From assembly GCF_000764305.2 (NCBI RefSeq), contig NW_025934840.1:124001-188000 (forward strand): a stretch of DNA of 64,000 bases, read 5' to 3'. Position 1 is the first letter of the stretch. The number at the start of each line of letters is the position of its first letter. Origin of the DNA: Hyalella azteca (Eukaryota; Arthropoda; Malacostraca; Amphipoda; Hyalellidae). Position numbers and translations under genes: made by a program. This document shows, in pieces, positions 43,847 through 56,744 of this stretch. The notes beneath the pieces are model-generated. The model did no database searches and was not told the origin of the DNA. It saw nothing but the letters and a program-made list of their open reading frames with translations.

Positions 43847-45959
43847 TGGAGAGGTCGAGGTCGGGTTCGAGCCGCCGTCCATTGTTAGCCTCCGCCACTG
43901 CGTAGCAAAATTGCGTCGGGGTTCGGTTATTTTGCTGTGTAACAGCGCCGGGGCCCAACTATTTTGCAGCGTTTCGCGAAGAATGTTTCGTCCGTGGCGC
44001 CTCCAGAATTTGAAGGATTTCTTTCAGGAACGTAAAAATCTGGAAATTTGAATTCACTTTTCGAGAGCCAATCGTTTTTGAGCAGTTTAGAGTCATAAAC
44101 TTGATTGCGTTTGTGAACAGTTGGAGCTAGCCATTGTTTGGGTTTGGCTGAGGCCTTCCGAACGGTTGGCAGAGCTGCGTTTCTTCACAAGCGCTTGCTT
44201 TTTCGTAGGTTTGAACAAATACAATAGCAAGCTTGATATACATCGGTTATATGACAAAACATATAATTTGTTAACCAGGACCGAAATTAATATAACTAAA
44301 AACGTGTTTTAATCCTCGGACTATTTTAATAAACCCAGTTAGAATTAAGCAGGCGTTGCCCCAGACTGACCCCTGTTGAATTTGTGTTGCCAACATGATT
44401 GTGATAACTTTTAACGCAGTTCACCACCCTTCCCGTGCTGCTATATATGCCTTACTTAACCATTTCATCTGAAATTCTTGGAACTTTGCAATTTGTCAAC
44501 AAGCACGTTCGCCGGCACTTAGGCTATCGTGCATGAAATTAAGAGCAAACAAACATTAATATCAGTAAGATTTTGCCTTATTTCAAGAAGGTATCAATGC
44601 AGATAAGTTTGAATTTAAACTGATTGCACAATCGCATCATTATTTCTTTCCGCTATTGTAATTAATTTTCACGAATAAGAATTTAAATGAATGGCTAAAC
44701 ACTTGGCGTGAATGCGTGAACCTATCCCGGTGTGAACGCTGCCTATTTAATACAGCAGCCTTATGTAAGCGCACGATCACCATAAACTGTCTGCAGTTTG
44801 GCGCTCCTACTGCCACAACTGCAGTGTGCCACGTGACAGTTACTGTGATGCAAGACTCATGTGGTTCCTTACTTTGATCGTAAGGGGCGTGCGGTGATCG
44901 TAAAGTGTCTAGATGGAGTTATGATCGTTGTTAAATCCGCTCTCTGTGAAAACCATTCTGCGAAAACCTGTTGAAAGTCACGTTGCTGCATTTTTATTGC
45001 ACTGGCTTTATATAACACATTTCAAATTTAAGGATCTCTTGGAATACCAGATTAACGTTTTAATCCCAGGTTCGGTTATTATTTAGCGTTAATAGCATAA
45101 TAATTAACGATTAATTTTCTATAAGTGTTTGGTGAGGTTGGATGTATGCGACAAATGACATTGCCCTTGCAGTGAGAATGCGTTTACAGCCAAACAATTA
45201 GACAATAACAATTACAATATTACAATCAATATTACAATATAACAATACAATATTAACAATTACAGTTACAAAAATACAGTAATTACAAAAATTAATAAAA
45301 CAATTAGATTACAATCAAACATTTTAATTAGAGTTGTCAAAGTTCAGGAGTTAATTCAAAGTTTGCGTCATCGTATATCAACATGGTTTTTCCACTAATA
45401 GCCTTCAATGTCGTAATAAAATATCCAAACCCATGAAGAGTGTGTGCGCCTAAGCTTGCTCACGAATTCCAACAAAATATGAAGCGTATGCAAATGCATA
45501 TTAAACTCATTTGCAACTGCTTTTAGCTCCCATGATTTGCTGAGTTTTGTCAATCAAAACGTAAAATTGAATCCCATGTGGAGTAGTGAAACGACTAATT
45601 AAATTTAACGGCGTTATTTTGGGTTGAAAAATGTTTTAAATTGAGTTTGAAGCAACATTTATAGAGACGATCTCAAGCTTCTTACTTTGCAAACGTTTGG
45701 ATTTTCCGACAATTAAAAATACAAATTATATCACTACACGGAACAGATGGCGAAGAGTAAAAACAGAATGTGTAAAACACTACAAACAGCATACATCGGG
45801 GAACAAACAGCACCGCGCTGTATTATGAATGCATAATTTCTTGATTTTGCAGCTATATTTTATGCGGACCACGTAGACTTTGCCGTAATTATCTCTAATT
45901 GCAGCACTAAACGAGAGCTAACAATGCAGCTACGCCTCGGCAGTATTTCATGACGATTA
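43847..45959. other. No gene recognised
   Basis: GC-richer start (43850-44000), then AT-rich sequence with an ATTACAATA microsatellite at about 45200-45310. No supported gene. Confidence 0.5.
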
Positions 45960-46390
45960 CCCGGTCCCGAGGTGGACCGGGTAATCGCACCTCTATTACC
46001 GATTACCCAAGATGGACCGGGTAATCGTACCTCGATTACCTATTACCCGAGGTGGACCGGGTAATCGTACCTCGATTACCTATTACCCAAGATGGACCGG
46101 GTAATCGTACCTCGATTACCTATTACCCGAGGTGGACCGGGTAATCGCACCTCGATTACCTATTACCCGAGGTGGACCGGGTAATCGCACCTTGATTACC
46201 TATTACCCGAAGCGGACCGGGTAATCGGACCACGATTACCGATTACCCGAGGTGGACCGGGTAATCGCACCTCGATTACCGATTAACTGAGGCGGACCGG
46301 GTAATCGTACCTCGATTACCGATTACCCGAGGTGGACCGGGTAATCGTACCTCGATTACCTATTACCCGTGGTGGACTGGGTAATCGGCG
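45960..46390. repeat. 40-bp tandem repeat with nested hairpins, ~10 copies
   Basis: Unit GGACCGGGTAATCGTACCTC + GATTACCTATTACCCGAGGT. GGTAATCG pairs with CGATTACC inside each unit, and CCTCG...CGAGG gives an alternative stem. Confidence 0.95.
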
Positions 46391-46494
46391 GAATACATTC
46401 CACCTTATGACTGCATAAACTTATTGGGATTCAATAGTACTAACAGTTGCATGGAGTCACACCATACAGTTCTTTCAGTAACGCGTTGCAAAAA

Positions 46495-46710
46495 TATTCT
46501 CATTGTTTGGATAAATGATTAAACAATATTTGATAATTTTCATGCCTGAATTTATCCGAAAGATGTGCATCTGAAACTATTCATATAGATCGTTGCAATA
46601 ATATTATTATCGTTTGGATAAATAATTAAACTATTTTAATAACTTTTCGTGCCTGAAATTTGTCTGAAAGATGTGCATCTGAAAATATTCATGTAAATCA
46701 CGAAACTTTA
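46495..46710. repeat. ~117-bp duplication
   Basis: GTTTGGATAAAT(G/A)ATTAAAC and AAAGATGTGCATCTGAAA each occur twice (46506/46612 and 46559/46666). Confidence 0.85.
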
Positions 46711-46797
46711 GCCCGTAAGTTTCATACTTCAGCTTATGACGAGCTATTCACTTACCCGAAAGAAGTTAGGAAATGGAGAACAATCCTGAACAGCGAT

Positions 46798-47102
46798 GAA
46801 GCAGTTTCAAATTACATGGATCTAATGCAAAAATTACCTATTTCCCAGTTATTATGATGCAAATTTTATATCCGTAATAAAAACTCATCCGTGTAGTATG
46901 AGCTCAACTCGATATGTTTCCCTCTGTGCCTCAATTTTGTTGAGTTGTTGAAAGAAAATTGAGTTGTTTCCCTCAGTTTCAAATTGCATGGATCTAAGTA
47001 CCAAAATTACTTATTTCTGAGTTATTCATACGCAATTTTTATATCCGTAATGAAAATTCATCCATGTAGGATAAGCTCAACTCGATATATGTTTCCCTCA
47101 GT
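46798..47102. repeat. ~170-bp duplication
   Basis: CAGTTTCAAATT(A/G)CATGGATC and GAGCTCAACTCGATAT/AAGCTCAACTCGATAT mark two diverged copies (46802-46925 and 46973-47101). Confidence 0.85.
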
Positions 47103-47321
47103 GTAACGGATGCCACAATTTTGCTTATAAAACGAGCGCCTGAAGGCAAAGAGGCAGCAGCTGCAGTCTAGCCTGCCGACTGTCATTCATCATCTTAATG
47201 ACTTGCGATAGCGTACGAAGACTGTTGGCTGCGACTGTCGTTTATCAGATCACTACAGTAATTGCGTTTCGATCTGAAGTCGACTGTCGTCCGTGAGCGA
47301 TGAAACCATGTCATGGAAGCA

Positions 47322-47700
47322 GGGGCCTTAGTTTCAAAACTTGCTAAGTGAACGTAAATACTTACGCTCTATTTTCTTGTCTATGATTGGTGGATTTTGC
47401 TTGAAAGGCCGTCAATGATTGGCTGATGAACTTACGATCTCTTTACTTTTTTTTTGAAAGTATAGTGAACATAAGTACTTACGCTCTATTTTCTTGTCTA
47501 TGATTGGTGGATTTTGCTTGAAAGGCCGTCAATGATTGGCTGATGAACTTACGATCTCTTAACTTTTTTTGAAAGTATAGTGAACGTAAGTACTTACGCT
47601 TTATTTTCTTGTCTATGATTGGTGGATTTTGCTTGAAAGGCCGTCAATGATTGGCTGATGAACTTACGATCTCTTAACTTTTTTTGAAAGTATAGGCCCA
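47322..47700 (+). mobile_element. GGGCC-ended element, tandem triplet (copy E)
   Basis: Three consecutive cores (each with CTTGTCTATGATTGGTGGAT and AACTTACGATCTCTT). Only the outer ends carry the full GGGGCC / GGCCC termini. The inner junctions are GAAAGTATAG|TGAAC at 47464/47465 and 47580/47581, so the left terminal repeat is missing from units 2 and 3. Inner unit length is 116 bp. Confidence 0.93.
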
Positions 47701-48830
47701 ACTTTGCATGCCGTGTTCTCGCAAATAATCCTGCGAAGATATGGCGTTCTGAGTTTAAATCCAACGAACATTTAATAAATTTCTTTATTTTGCTCCGTTA
47801 ATTATCACAGCAGTGACGGCAGATTTTATATAACTGACATAACTAAAAATAGTTCTGTTGATCCCAGACGTTTGTGTCCGTGATCTGAAGAATCGGAATA
47901 TTTATTTTAGAGTTTTGTGTGACGTCATCGGCTTCATTTCTGGCAGCAATAAAGGCCGAATGTAGGCCTGGTAGTGGCATGAAACTTCGCTTGTTTTTCT
48001 CTGTCGATAGACCGTTGATGGAAACTTATTGAATCATTTCTCGAGACTCATCTAAGCAATATGGGAAAAACAGCAGCAACAAGACATGTCCATGGCAACG
48101 CTCCTCATATTGATAGGTACAGTGGCAGTGGCAGCCTGGCAGTGTACAATCATATTGCCAATAGAAACTTTGTAACGACTAACATCACTCGCTGAGTAGG
48201 GCTTGCTCTCACACTAGATATTAAGGCCGTATATTGGCCGGCCGACCATCTGCCTCTCATCGGCGGCTAAAATTCGCCTGTGATTCTGAACAAAGACGTG
48301 ATTATTTGCCAAAAAAATACACTCTGATACATCTTTAAATAAGTTTGCTAAGATAGCCTACGAAATGACAATGTCGCTAACGTTTGCCTGTAAAGTAGCG
48401 GATCATACAATTTATTTTGTGACTCCCTGACTGAAGATTCCTTGACTCCTCTCAGGATGAACATATTTAGCTTTATTTGCAGTGCATCTGTTTTAAGTGG
48501 ATTTATGAGTACATTCCTGGATGTTTTCATTAATGTTGAATAGCATTGTATGAAAATTCGAGATGAGAGGAGACTGAAATTTGTAATTTTACAGACTATA
48601 ATCGGGAGTATGGCCTTCCCAGAAAGTTTGAATACACCATAAGCATCTTGTTGAGAGTGAAGCTGTAGACGTACGTGGTTTCAGCCATCTGTTTACATTG
48701 TACATTAAAAATTTCATTTGAAGTTTAAACTCTAACTCATGCAAATAAAATTGTTTGTGCTGGAATATTATACGGATAAGAAACGGATGCTTAAATTAAT
48801 TTTAAAGCATCCACGAGAATGAAGGTCTTA
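47701..48830. other. No gene recognised
   Basis: Unique sequence, no supported feature. Confidence 0.5.
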
Positions 48831-49740
48831 CCCGTTAAATACCCGAGGTGATGTTGGTACAATCTTCCGACCATCCTCTAGGATGAAGGTCTGATTCGTT
48901 AAATACCTGAGGTGATGCTGGTACAATCTTCAGATAATCCTCTAGGATGAAGGTTTTACCCGTTAAATACCTGTGACGATGCTGGTGCAATCTTCCGACG
49001 ATTCTCTAGGATGAAGGTCTTACCCGTTAAATAACCGGGTCGATGCTGGTGCAATCTTCCGACCATTCTCTAGGATGAAGGTCTGCTCGTATAAATACCT
49101 GAGACGACGCTGGTTCAATCTTCCTACCATTCTTTAGGATGAAGGTGTTACCCGTTAAATACCTGCGGCGATGCTGGTGCAATCTTCCGATCATTCTCTA
49201 GGATGAAGTTCTAACCCGTTAAATACCTTAGGCGACGCTGGTGCGATCTTTAGATAACCCCCGTGGATGAAGGTCTTACCCGTTAAATAGCTGAGGCGAT
49301 GCTGGTACAATCTTCCGACTATTCTGTAGGATGAAGGTCTTACCCGCTAAATACATGAGACGATGCTGGTGCCATCTTCCGACCATTCTCTAGGATTAAG
49401 GTCTGCTCGTTAAATACCTGCGGCGATGCTGACACGATCTTCCGACCAAGAAGTTTTCTTCCTTTAGGATGAAGGTCTTACCCGTTAAATAACTGAGGCG
49501 ATGCTGGCACAATCTTCCGACCATCCTTTAGGATGAAGGTGTTACCCGTTAAATACCTGAGGCAATGCTGGTGCAATCTTCCGACCATCCTTTAGGATGA
49601 AGGTCTTACCCGTTAAATAACTGAGGCGATGCTGACACGATCTTCCGACCAAGAAGTCTTCTTCCTCTAGGATGAAGGTCTGACCCGTTAAATAACTGAG
49701 GCGATGTTGGTGCGATCCTCAGATAATCCTCGTGGATGCA
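48831..49740. repeat. 64-bp tandem repeat, ~14 copies
   Basis: The unit contains AGGATGAAGGTCTTACCCGT, TAAATACCTGAGGCGATGCT and CAATCTTCCGACCATTCT. Some copies carry an insertion AAGAAGT(T/C)TTCTTCC before the unit end. Confidence 0.95.
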
Positions 49741-50432
49741 GTCATAGGACCGATCTGAGACATCGTGCGCTCGTATATTTCCTCATCCGTAAAGTCTTTA
49801 TGGCCGCAGCTGACAGCTCCCTTTGGCCGCCGCGATGTCACTGATAACAACCGCTACGTGGATAAGATCTGATGAAACTATTGATACGGGGACTTTGGCT
49901 TCGGTTTGGGACTTGAATGCATTCTGGATGTTATTGGATACTGGAACATATTGGCACTAAACATGTCTGGATGACATTAGCTTCTGAATCATTTGATGAA
50001 TGAGCCTATGTGGGTTGACTTTAACTTCAGAATGTTGTTGGTACTGTGCATACTAGAATTTTACCCATATTTCGATGGAACTGATAAAATGATATGACAC
50101 AATATGATTTAGTCATCAAACTTCATAATTGGGATAATGATTTGTCCTCGGGTTGCGTAACTGCAGAATTAACGTTTTGTATCAGAATTAATGCTTAAGA
50201 ATATGTAATATTGTGTCCAAAAAATCCAGCAAAGCTTTGTGTTTCTATTGATAAAAAATCCTACAAATGCTCACGTCGAGCAATGTTCCAACATTTCTCC
50301 TAATGCTCGACGAGTTTGATAATGACCTCTGAAATTACCTGTCTGAATTTTTTTTTCATGTGTTTCGACTGGATGTTCAATGATTTATATATGTTCCGTC
50401 ATAATGTTCATAAAGCTTTCTGTTTTTACCAG
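49741..50432. other. No gene recognised
   Basis: Unique sequence preceding the candidate exon. Confidence 0.5.
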
Positions 50433-50712
50433 AATTTCATTGCAAGGCCCTACTGGACAGCCTGGACAGGTTTGTGATTGGGTCACATCTCCACTCTCCT
50501 CGCATGGTTTCATAACAAAGGCTGGCTGCTGCAATCAAGAACCCTCAAGTAAGATGTCAGAATTTGACCAGGTTCTCGGGAAGCTTCTCAAGTTCCATCT
50601 TGAGAACATCCCACTGACTTTATGGCAGAAGCTCAGGCAGTTCAGCTCGAAATTGCCTGGCCAGAACACTTCGAGTGCTGAGTACATCCTGACAACGCTG
50701 GCCCGACCGGAG
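50433..50712 (+). CDS. Candidate internal coding exon, unknown protein
   Basis: A strong polypyrimidine tract and acceptor (TTTCTGTTTTTACCAG, AG at 50431-50432) precedes an open stretch of 1 nt plus 93 codons. It ends at a plausible donor CGGAG|GTAGGG (50712/50713). The reading is non-repetitive, with G-P-T-G-Q-P-G-Q (collagen-like) at the start and E-F-D-Q-V-L-G-K-L-L-K-F-H-L-E-N-I-P-L-T later. Base composition is more GC-rich than its surroundings. An alternative is a short collagen-type exon GC-CCT-ACT-GGA-CAG-CCT-GGA-CAG|GTTTGT. No other exon of the same gene was recognised nearby, so it could also be a processed remnant. Confidence 0.33.
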
Positions 50713-52146
50713 GTAGGGAAATTGAGACGTCGAGGGTCACGGCATTGTAGACAAATTTCATGAGAGAAATTGGGGAAATATTCATCTTAACCCTCTACCG
50801 CCTGACATGAGTAACCGGAGCAATATTGTCACGCGCCTACTTCCCAAAATGGATACGTTCTAGTGAGCGCAAAATGACTTGCACTGATGGTTGCCGCCAC
50901 GTACGACAACTTTAAAATGTTCTCTGTTGCGTACAAACGTCCTCAGGTTGCTACACTCAATAGTTTACGTATAATTTAAGTTCCCGGAAATATAAGTTAT
51001 ATAAGTTATGTTCCCGGAGAGTGACATACGGCGGTAGAGGCTTACGTGGAAGTTTGAATTCCAGTTAACGCAAAAGTTCCAATTAAAAGGATGCTTAATT
51101 AAGTATAGTAAGCAATAATGACATGATTTGAAAAAGATCATCACACACGAATATTTATTACATGCTTGGTTTACAGCTTCGCTGATAATTTTCCGTGAAT
51201 CTCATTATTAAATAAGAATTTTTTTAAAATAGAATACGAAAGTTTCAAATTGGAATGTTTTCGGCTTAGCTCTTGATTTGTTTTTTCAAACTGCACTAAA
51301 AAGGCAGAAGAACATCATTTCGGGCTCATTTAGTCGATAAATTCAGTTATGAAGGACATTAGTTTCAAAAAGTATATTTTAAACTTTGTGCCAAAGCATT
51401 GAGCACAAAACAAAGGCAATCTTTATAAAGAATATCGCGTTACCAGATAATGTATAGACTTTGTATTCAACTTACAAGCGCTGAGCGACGGGATTGTTTC
51501 GTCGGTAACGCTGATCAGCATCGCTAACGATAGCCGCCACATAAATGTCGGGTGAATATGTTCCTGTCGGGGAAAATGACGACAAAAATCCACCTTAGCT
51601 CACCTCCGACCCCATACTGCCGCAAGTCTGTGCTAAAAAATATAGCCAGCTTACGAGTGCAGAAATGAAACGTCGCAGTTCCTGCGGGATGATATTGACA
51701 TATTGTTCTGCATAGTAAGCATGATGACAGAGCAAAAACATAATCAGCATTGCTTTTACTCATTTTGAGTTTCGTCAGTTACAGAAAACTGACGAAATAA
51801 TTTTAATATGTCATCTATTTTCAAGTCTTTTTCTCCGATGCCAATACGTCCTTACTGGATTCTAGGAAACGGTGAACAAATGATAAAAAGATACTGATAA
51901 ATTACGAGGCATCGTCATATTTCTTCACTATAATTAGTCAGACTTGCAGAGATTTCCATCGGCTTATGTTAAAGCCGCCAAGTCTTGGTGTCAGTAACTC
52001 CTCGCACTTTACCCCTGAAAATAACATGCAAAATCTATCAGCCAATCCAGATTTAATTTTGCAGCTAATCCTCACAATCACAAATTGCTTATTAAATTAT
52101 ACGATAGTCGAACCACTCAAGATGGCGCCCGGTAGTAATATTCTAG
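50713..52146. other. No gene recognised
   Basis: AT-rich unique sequence downstream of the candidate exon; no second exon identified. Confidence 0.45.
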
Positions 52147-52152
52147 AAAAAA

Positions 52153-52366
52153 TATAACTCAGTACTCACTGCAGTGAGTGACAGAGAGCGCATTTTTTCG
52201 TCGACGAAAACGTGGTCACGGACAGACGAACGGAACTGTCTGTCTGTCTCATCACGGAACTGTCTGTCTCTCAACTGTCTGTCTGTCTGTCTCATCACAG
52301 ACAGACAGACGGACGGACATGATGAGCTTAATAGCGCCTTTTTTTCGATAAATGCGAAAATGCGCT
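52153..52366 (-). mobile_element. GTCY-core element, copy 4 (expanded core)
   Basis: Reverse orientation: TATAACTCAGTACTCACTGC ... GCGAAAATGCGCT. It is bounded by A6 (52147-52152) and A5 (52367-52371). The CTGTCTGTCT/GACAGACAGA core is expanded and contains both strands' versions, so part of it is inverted relative to the other copies. Confidence 0.88.
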
Positions 52367-52466
52367 AAAAATATGCAACGGAAATTCCATTGAGAAGGAC
52401 CGGCAGCAAGAGGCCAATGCGAGCAGCTTGACGGAATGACTTGATGAATGACATGATTTACGAGAA

Positions 52467-52590
52467 GGTCTTGAATAATAAATTTACGTGAAGGTCTTGA
52501 ATAATAAATTTACGTGAAGGTCTTGAATAATAAATTTACGTGAAGGTCTTGAATAATAAATTTACGTGAAGGTCTTGAATAATAAATTGA
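52467..52590. repeat. 26-bp tandem repeat, ~5 copies
   Basis: Unit GGTCTTGAATAATAAATTTACGTGAA (starts at 52467, 52493 and on); copies are virtually identical, so it is recent. Confidence 0.95.
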
Positions 52591-52699
52591 AGCCGGGAGC
52601 CAGAGACGCAGTCCAGAGACATCGTCGTCGCTCTTATGAGAGAAATGCAATCAAGACAAAGAGGAGCTAAGCGGCGCACTCACAGTCCCCGCTCTGTAA

Positions 52700-53525
52700 T
52701 TGTACGTCTTGCTCCTATATACAATCTTTAGCTCGGCAATTTATGTCCTGGAAAATTAAGAAAATACATTGTTTTATCTCATTTATTTACTCTTATATAT
52801 TCGCTTTTAATGTACGCTTTAATTTTTTGCGTACTTTTTAAAAATATTTTTCAAATGTTTATCCACTCCCTATATACAATCTTGAACTAGACAATTTATG
52901 CCCGGGAAAATTAAGAAAATACTTTGTTTTAACTCATTTAATTACTCATATGTTCACTACATTCGACCTTTTAATGTAGGTTTAAATTTATTGGGAACTT
53001 GTTAAAATTCATATCTTTATCCGCTTCCTATACATCATCTTGAAGTAGACGATCTATGTCCTGGAAAAATGAGAGAATACTTTGTTTTATCTCATTTAAT
53101 TACTCTTATGTTCATCACTGCATTTGACCATTTAATGTATGCTTTAATTAAGTACGTACTTTGCAAAAATATTATTCATATGTTCATCCGCTTCCTATAC
53201 ACCTTCTTCAGCTCCACAATTTATGTCCTGGAAAACTATGAAAACGCTTTGTTTTATCTCATTTAATTACCCTTATTTTCGCTGCATTCGACCTTTTAAT
53301 GTCGAATTTTTTCTTAATTTATTGCATACTTGTTAAAAATATTATTCATATGTTTTTCCGCTTCCTATACACCATCTTGATCTCGACAATCTATGTCCTG
53401 GAAAACTAAGAAAACATTTTGTTTCAACACATTTAATTACTCTTATGTTCGCTGTTTTCGACCTTTTAATATAGGCTTTAATTTATTCCATACTTGTTAA
53501 AAATGTTATTAGTACCTATCTTTAT
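52700..53525. repeat. ~155-170-bp tandem repeat, 5 copies
   Basis: TATATACAATCTT-type starts at about 52716, 52871, 53029, 53196 and 53366. They share TTTATGTCCTGGAAAA and TTTTATCTCATTTAATTACTC. Divergence and indels indicate age. Confidence 0.9.
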
Positions 53526-55376
53526 CCGCAAGAAAAGTGCTGTTGTTCGTCGCTGAAAATAAGGTTACGAATGTAAAGAGTGTCTGCAAGCCGCCATGTC
53601 AGGGTAATTTATTTGCTCCCACGGCATTGCGAGTTATTAGCGTAATTGCCTATTCGTGTTCTATGGAAATTTTCTGGGGGAAAGCAACAAAAGTTACCCT
53701 GAGAAAGGCCTGGCAGAAGGCTTTTGAGCTCAGCATTCTAAGCCTCGCTGAATCAAACGCAAATTTCATGTTAGAAGTTAAGGGAATAAGTAAGCATGTG
53801 CAAACTATTGTTGTCATATTTAAGGTTAAAAAGACAGTCTTAAGTACAAAAAAAATTTATCAAATATTAAATTCTACTTCGAATAATTTTATGTCATAAA
53901 TAATTAGTAGCATTTCAAAAATGATTCTATTGTTTTATTTATTGTTATTTCTTGACACAAATTGTAATATCAATCTGTCCTTTTAATGGCGAAGTTATGC
54001 CATCTCATTCAATACATTATTTATCTTGTTTGCCTGTTGGTTGATTGAGAGAGGTGCATTTTTAAATGATTTTCTTGAAGATATTATATGAACATTAAAC
54101 GAACAATAAATAAGCAAATAACGTTACTTTTTTATTGTTATTGGATGACTTACATATTCATTTAAATCTTTATGTCACATTACATTTTAATTATTACAAA
54201 TTCTGTACAGAGTATAACACACACACTTACACAGACAATGTACACAGAAAAAACTACAGTTAAGCTGCAAATAAATTCAGCGTACGCAAAAAATATTGAT
54301 TTTAGTCAGCGCCCAACATTGAGTTCTCATCCTGCGAGTCTGAAGAATAAAGATAGGACGAGTGTGATGAATTCTCCTGGTCTACAATCGAGGTCAATCT
54401 TTTCTGAGCCTCTTGATTGCAAATTACTTTCAGCGTCGCTTCTTTCTTGTTCCAACTTTGCGGCATTTTAACTCATCAAGAAATCTATATTTTAGAAAAG
54501 AAAACTTTTGCTTCTCACATGACTTAACAAGTTTGGATTTTTAAAATAATTTGAGCTTGGTTTTTAGCCAAGGTTTTCTTAAGGACCACGTTGGCGCAGC
54601 AATCAGCGACTCATCCCCCCGAGCAAAAAATGGTCGACCCGCTAACTTCGCAAATCTTAAGAGCCCAACTTGGGCCAAATTCTACAAAGAGTCCCACGAG
54701 GGAAAGGACTCCCTCCCTAACCTGGCCCAGTCTTCAAAAGGACGCGACGAGGAACTTCAAGGAATAGAAAAAAAACGGGAGTTCTGAGCTGCTTTACTCG
54801 ATGCCCGTTGGCCAAGTCATATTGTCGTAGTGTTTCGTAGCAGACCTGACTCTGGAATTTGTATTTTATTTGGAATCTTTATCTATATTCGTATTTTATT
54901 TGGAATGTATATTAAAATAAATGCACATTTAGATTACAGGACAAATTCTTCTTTTGAGCCTCGAACCCAAGTTGTCGCGAGAATTATCAGTACCAATTTT
55001 GTGTGTAGGTTAAATTAGGCTCCTCCTATTCTCTTATTTTCTACTTTAAAAATGTTATGCTATCAAATCCCAAAGTTTTATCTTGCCAGAATATTTTAGT
55101 TCATGTATAATGTCAACGTGACTGAAAGGATCATTCATTGTCGATCAAGATCAATGTCGGTAGCCTGAGAAGCAAAAGCGACCAAGCTGATGCATCAAAA
55201 GGATTATGAGTATTACTGGTCGCCATGAGCAGCCGATGGTCAAAAGTGTTATATTCTGAGCCATGAGGTTACAAAGCTCTTGGTTGATTACCAATAATGA
55301 TTATCAGCGTTAACTGACAGACACTGGAGGTTAATGATAGATGCGATGGTTACTCAGGGACGTTTAAAGAGAGAAG
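53526..55376. other. No gene recognised; several non-repetitive open frames
   Basis: Plus-strand frames at 53537-53899 (120 codons), 54172-54471 (99) and 54551-54787 (78) are not repeat-derived but match nothing I recognise. The last lies in a GC-richer patch (54570-54790). No consistent splice model joins them. Possible exons of an unknown gene, weak. Confidence 0.25.
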
Positions 55377-55705
55377 CTTCCAGTGCCATAGAGGGCTTCC
55401 ATTCCAGGGTTAAAGGGCTTCCGCTTCCAGTGCCATAAAGGGCTTCCATTTCAGGGTTAAAGGGCTTCCAGTGCCATAAAGGGCTTCCATTCCAGGGATA
55501 AAGGGCTTCCAGTGACATAAGGGGCTTCATATTCCAGGGCTAAAGGGCTTCCAGTGCAATAAAGGGTTTCCATTCCAGGGTTAAAGGGCTTCCAGTGCCA
55601 TGAAGGGCTTCCATTCCAGGGTTAAAGGGCTTCCAGTGCCATAGAGGGCTTCCATTCCAGGGTTAAAGGGCTTCCAGTGCCATAGAGGGCTTCCATTCCA
55701 GGGTC
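55377..55705. repeat. 41-bp tandem repeat, ~8 copies
   Basis: Unit GGGCTTCCATTCCAGGGTTA + AAGGGCTTCCAGTGCCATAAA-like. GGGCTTCC occurs twice per unit, so it grew from a ~20-bp ancestor. Confidence 0.94.
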
Positions 55706-56292
55706 GGCCGGAATTAGCTGGAACAAAGTTAGGACGCTGCATAGCTGAAGAGCTGAACTTGGAGTGATGCATTACCGGACCAAGGGTTGAGGAGTGACGC
55801 TGGTGCTTTAAAAGGACTTTGTTCTCCTAACTCCGGCTCATCTTCAGCGCTCCTCTAAGTCGCTGTGCTATCTGTTCCTCAGTCCATTTTAATCAAAATG
55901 CACTTCAAACTTTAAACTTGTGCAGTTCATCATGATTAAGAGATAAATTCGTTCAGTGATGTTAGTGTGGTGCAAATTTTCTTAGCGAAATGAAGTTTGT
56001 GAGAATTAAGTTCAATCATGATCTTGAATGTAATGTTACTTATTACTCATGTTATGTTACTAACAAATTAATGGTTACAACATTCAAATGCATTATTCTC
56101 TAAATGGAAATTCCGGATTTTAATGCCACCTTGGGATCTCATGTACCCGGTGTATACACTTTTTGGCTTCATGTCATCCTCGATTTGATTTATTTACCTC
56201 ATCCCATCTGGGCTTCTTCGTACCCCAAGCACATATTACGGTTTAAGCTTGTGTTCCCAAATCCCTAAGAGGTTTTCCCTCTCGCCCCACCC
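55706..56292. other. No gene recognised
   Basis: Unique sequence between two minisatellites. Confidence 0.5.
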
Positions 56293-56611
56293 ACAACGGA
56301 TAATCGTTTCTATCCTGTATTAATCGTTCTTATCCAACGGATAATCGTTCCTATCCTGAATTAATCGTTCTTATCCAACGGATAATCGTTCCTATATCCT
56401 GTATTAATCGTTCCTATCCAACGGATAATCGTTCCTATCCTGTATTAATCGTTCCTATCCAACGGATAATCGTTCCTATCCTGTATTAATCGTTTTTTTC
56501 CAACGGATAATCGTTCCTATCCTGTATTAATCGTTCTTATCCAACGGATAATCGTTCCTATCCTGTATTAATCGTTCTTATCCAACGGATAATCGTTCCT
56601 ATCCTGAATTA
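56293..56611. repeat. 41-bp tandem repeat, ~8 copies
   Basis: Unit ACGGATAATCGTTCCTATCC + TGTATTAATCGTTCCTATCCA. TAATCGTTCCTATCC appears twice per unit, again a duplicated half-unit. Confidence 0.94.
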
Positions 56612-56744
56612 AGACCCATTCTCTGCCCCATCTGAGGCCTATCCTTCCTCCACAGCTGGGGTCCCAGGTGCTGTCCCGTAAACGGTGGCGTGTGTGCGGT
56701 GACTGCAGAGTGCCGTCCGGCGACTCCCTCATCTGCGGACGAGG

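Noticed and set aside
48831..49740. CRISPR-like array
   Set aside because: Units are contiguous 64-bp tandem copies without unique spacers, and the setting is eukaryotic.
53537..54787. Three plus-strand open frames as exons of one gene
   Set aside because: No compatible splice junctions or recognisable protein motif; left as unannotated open frames.
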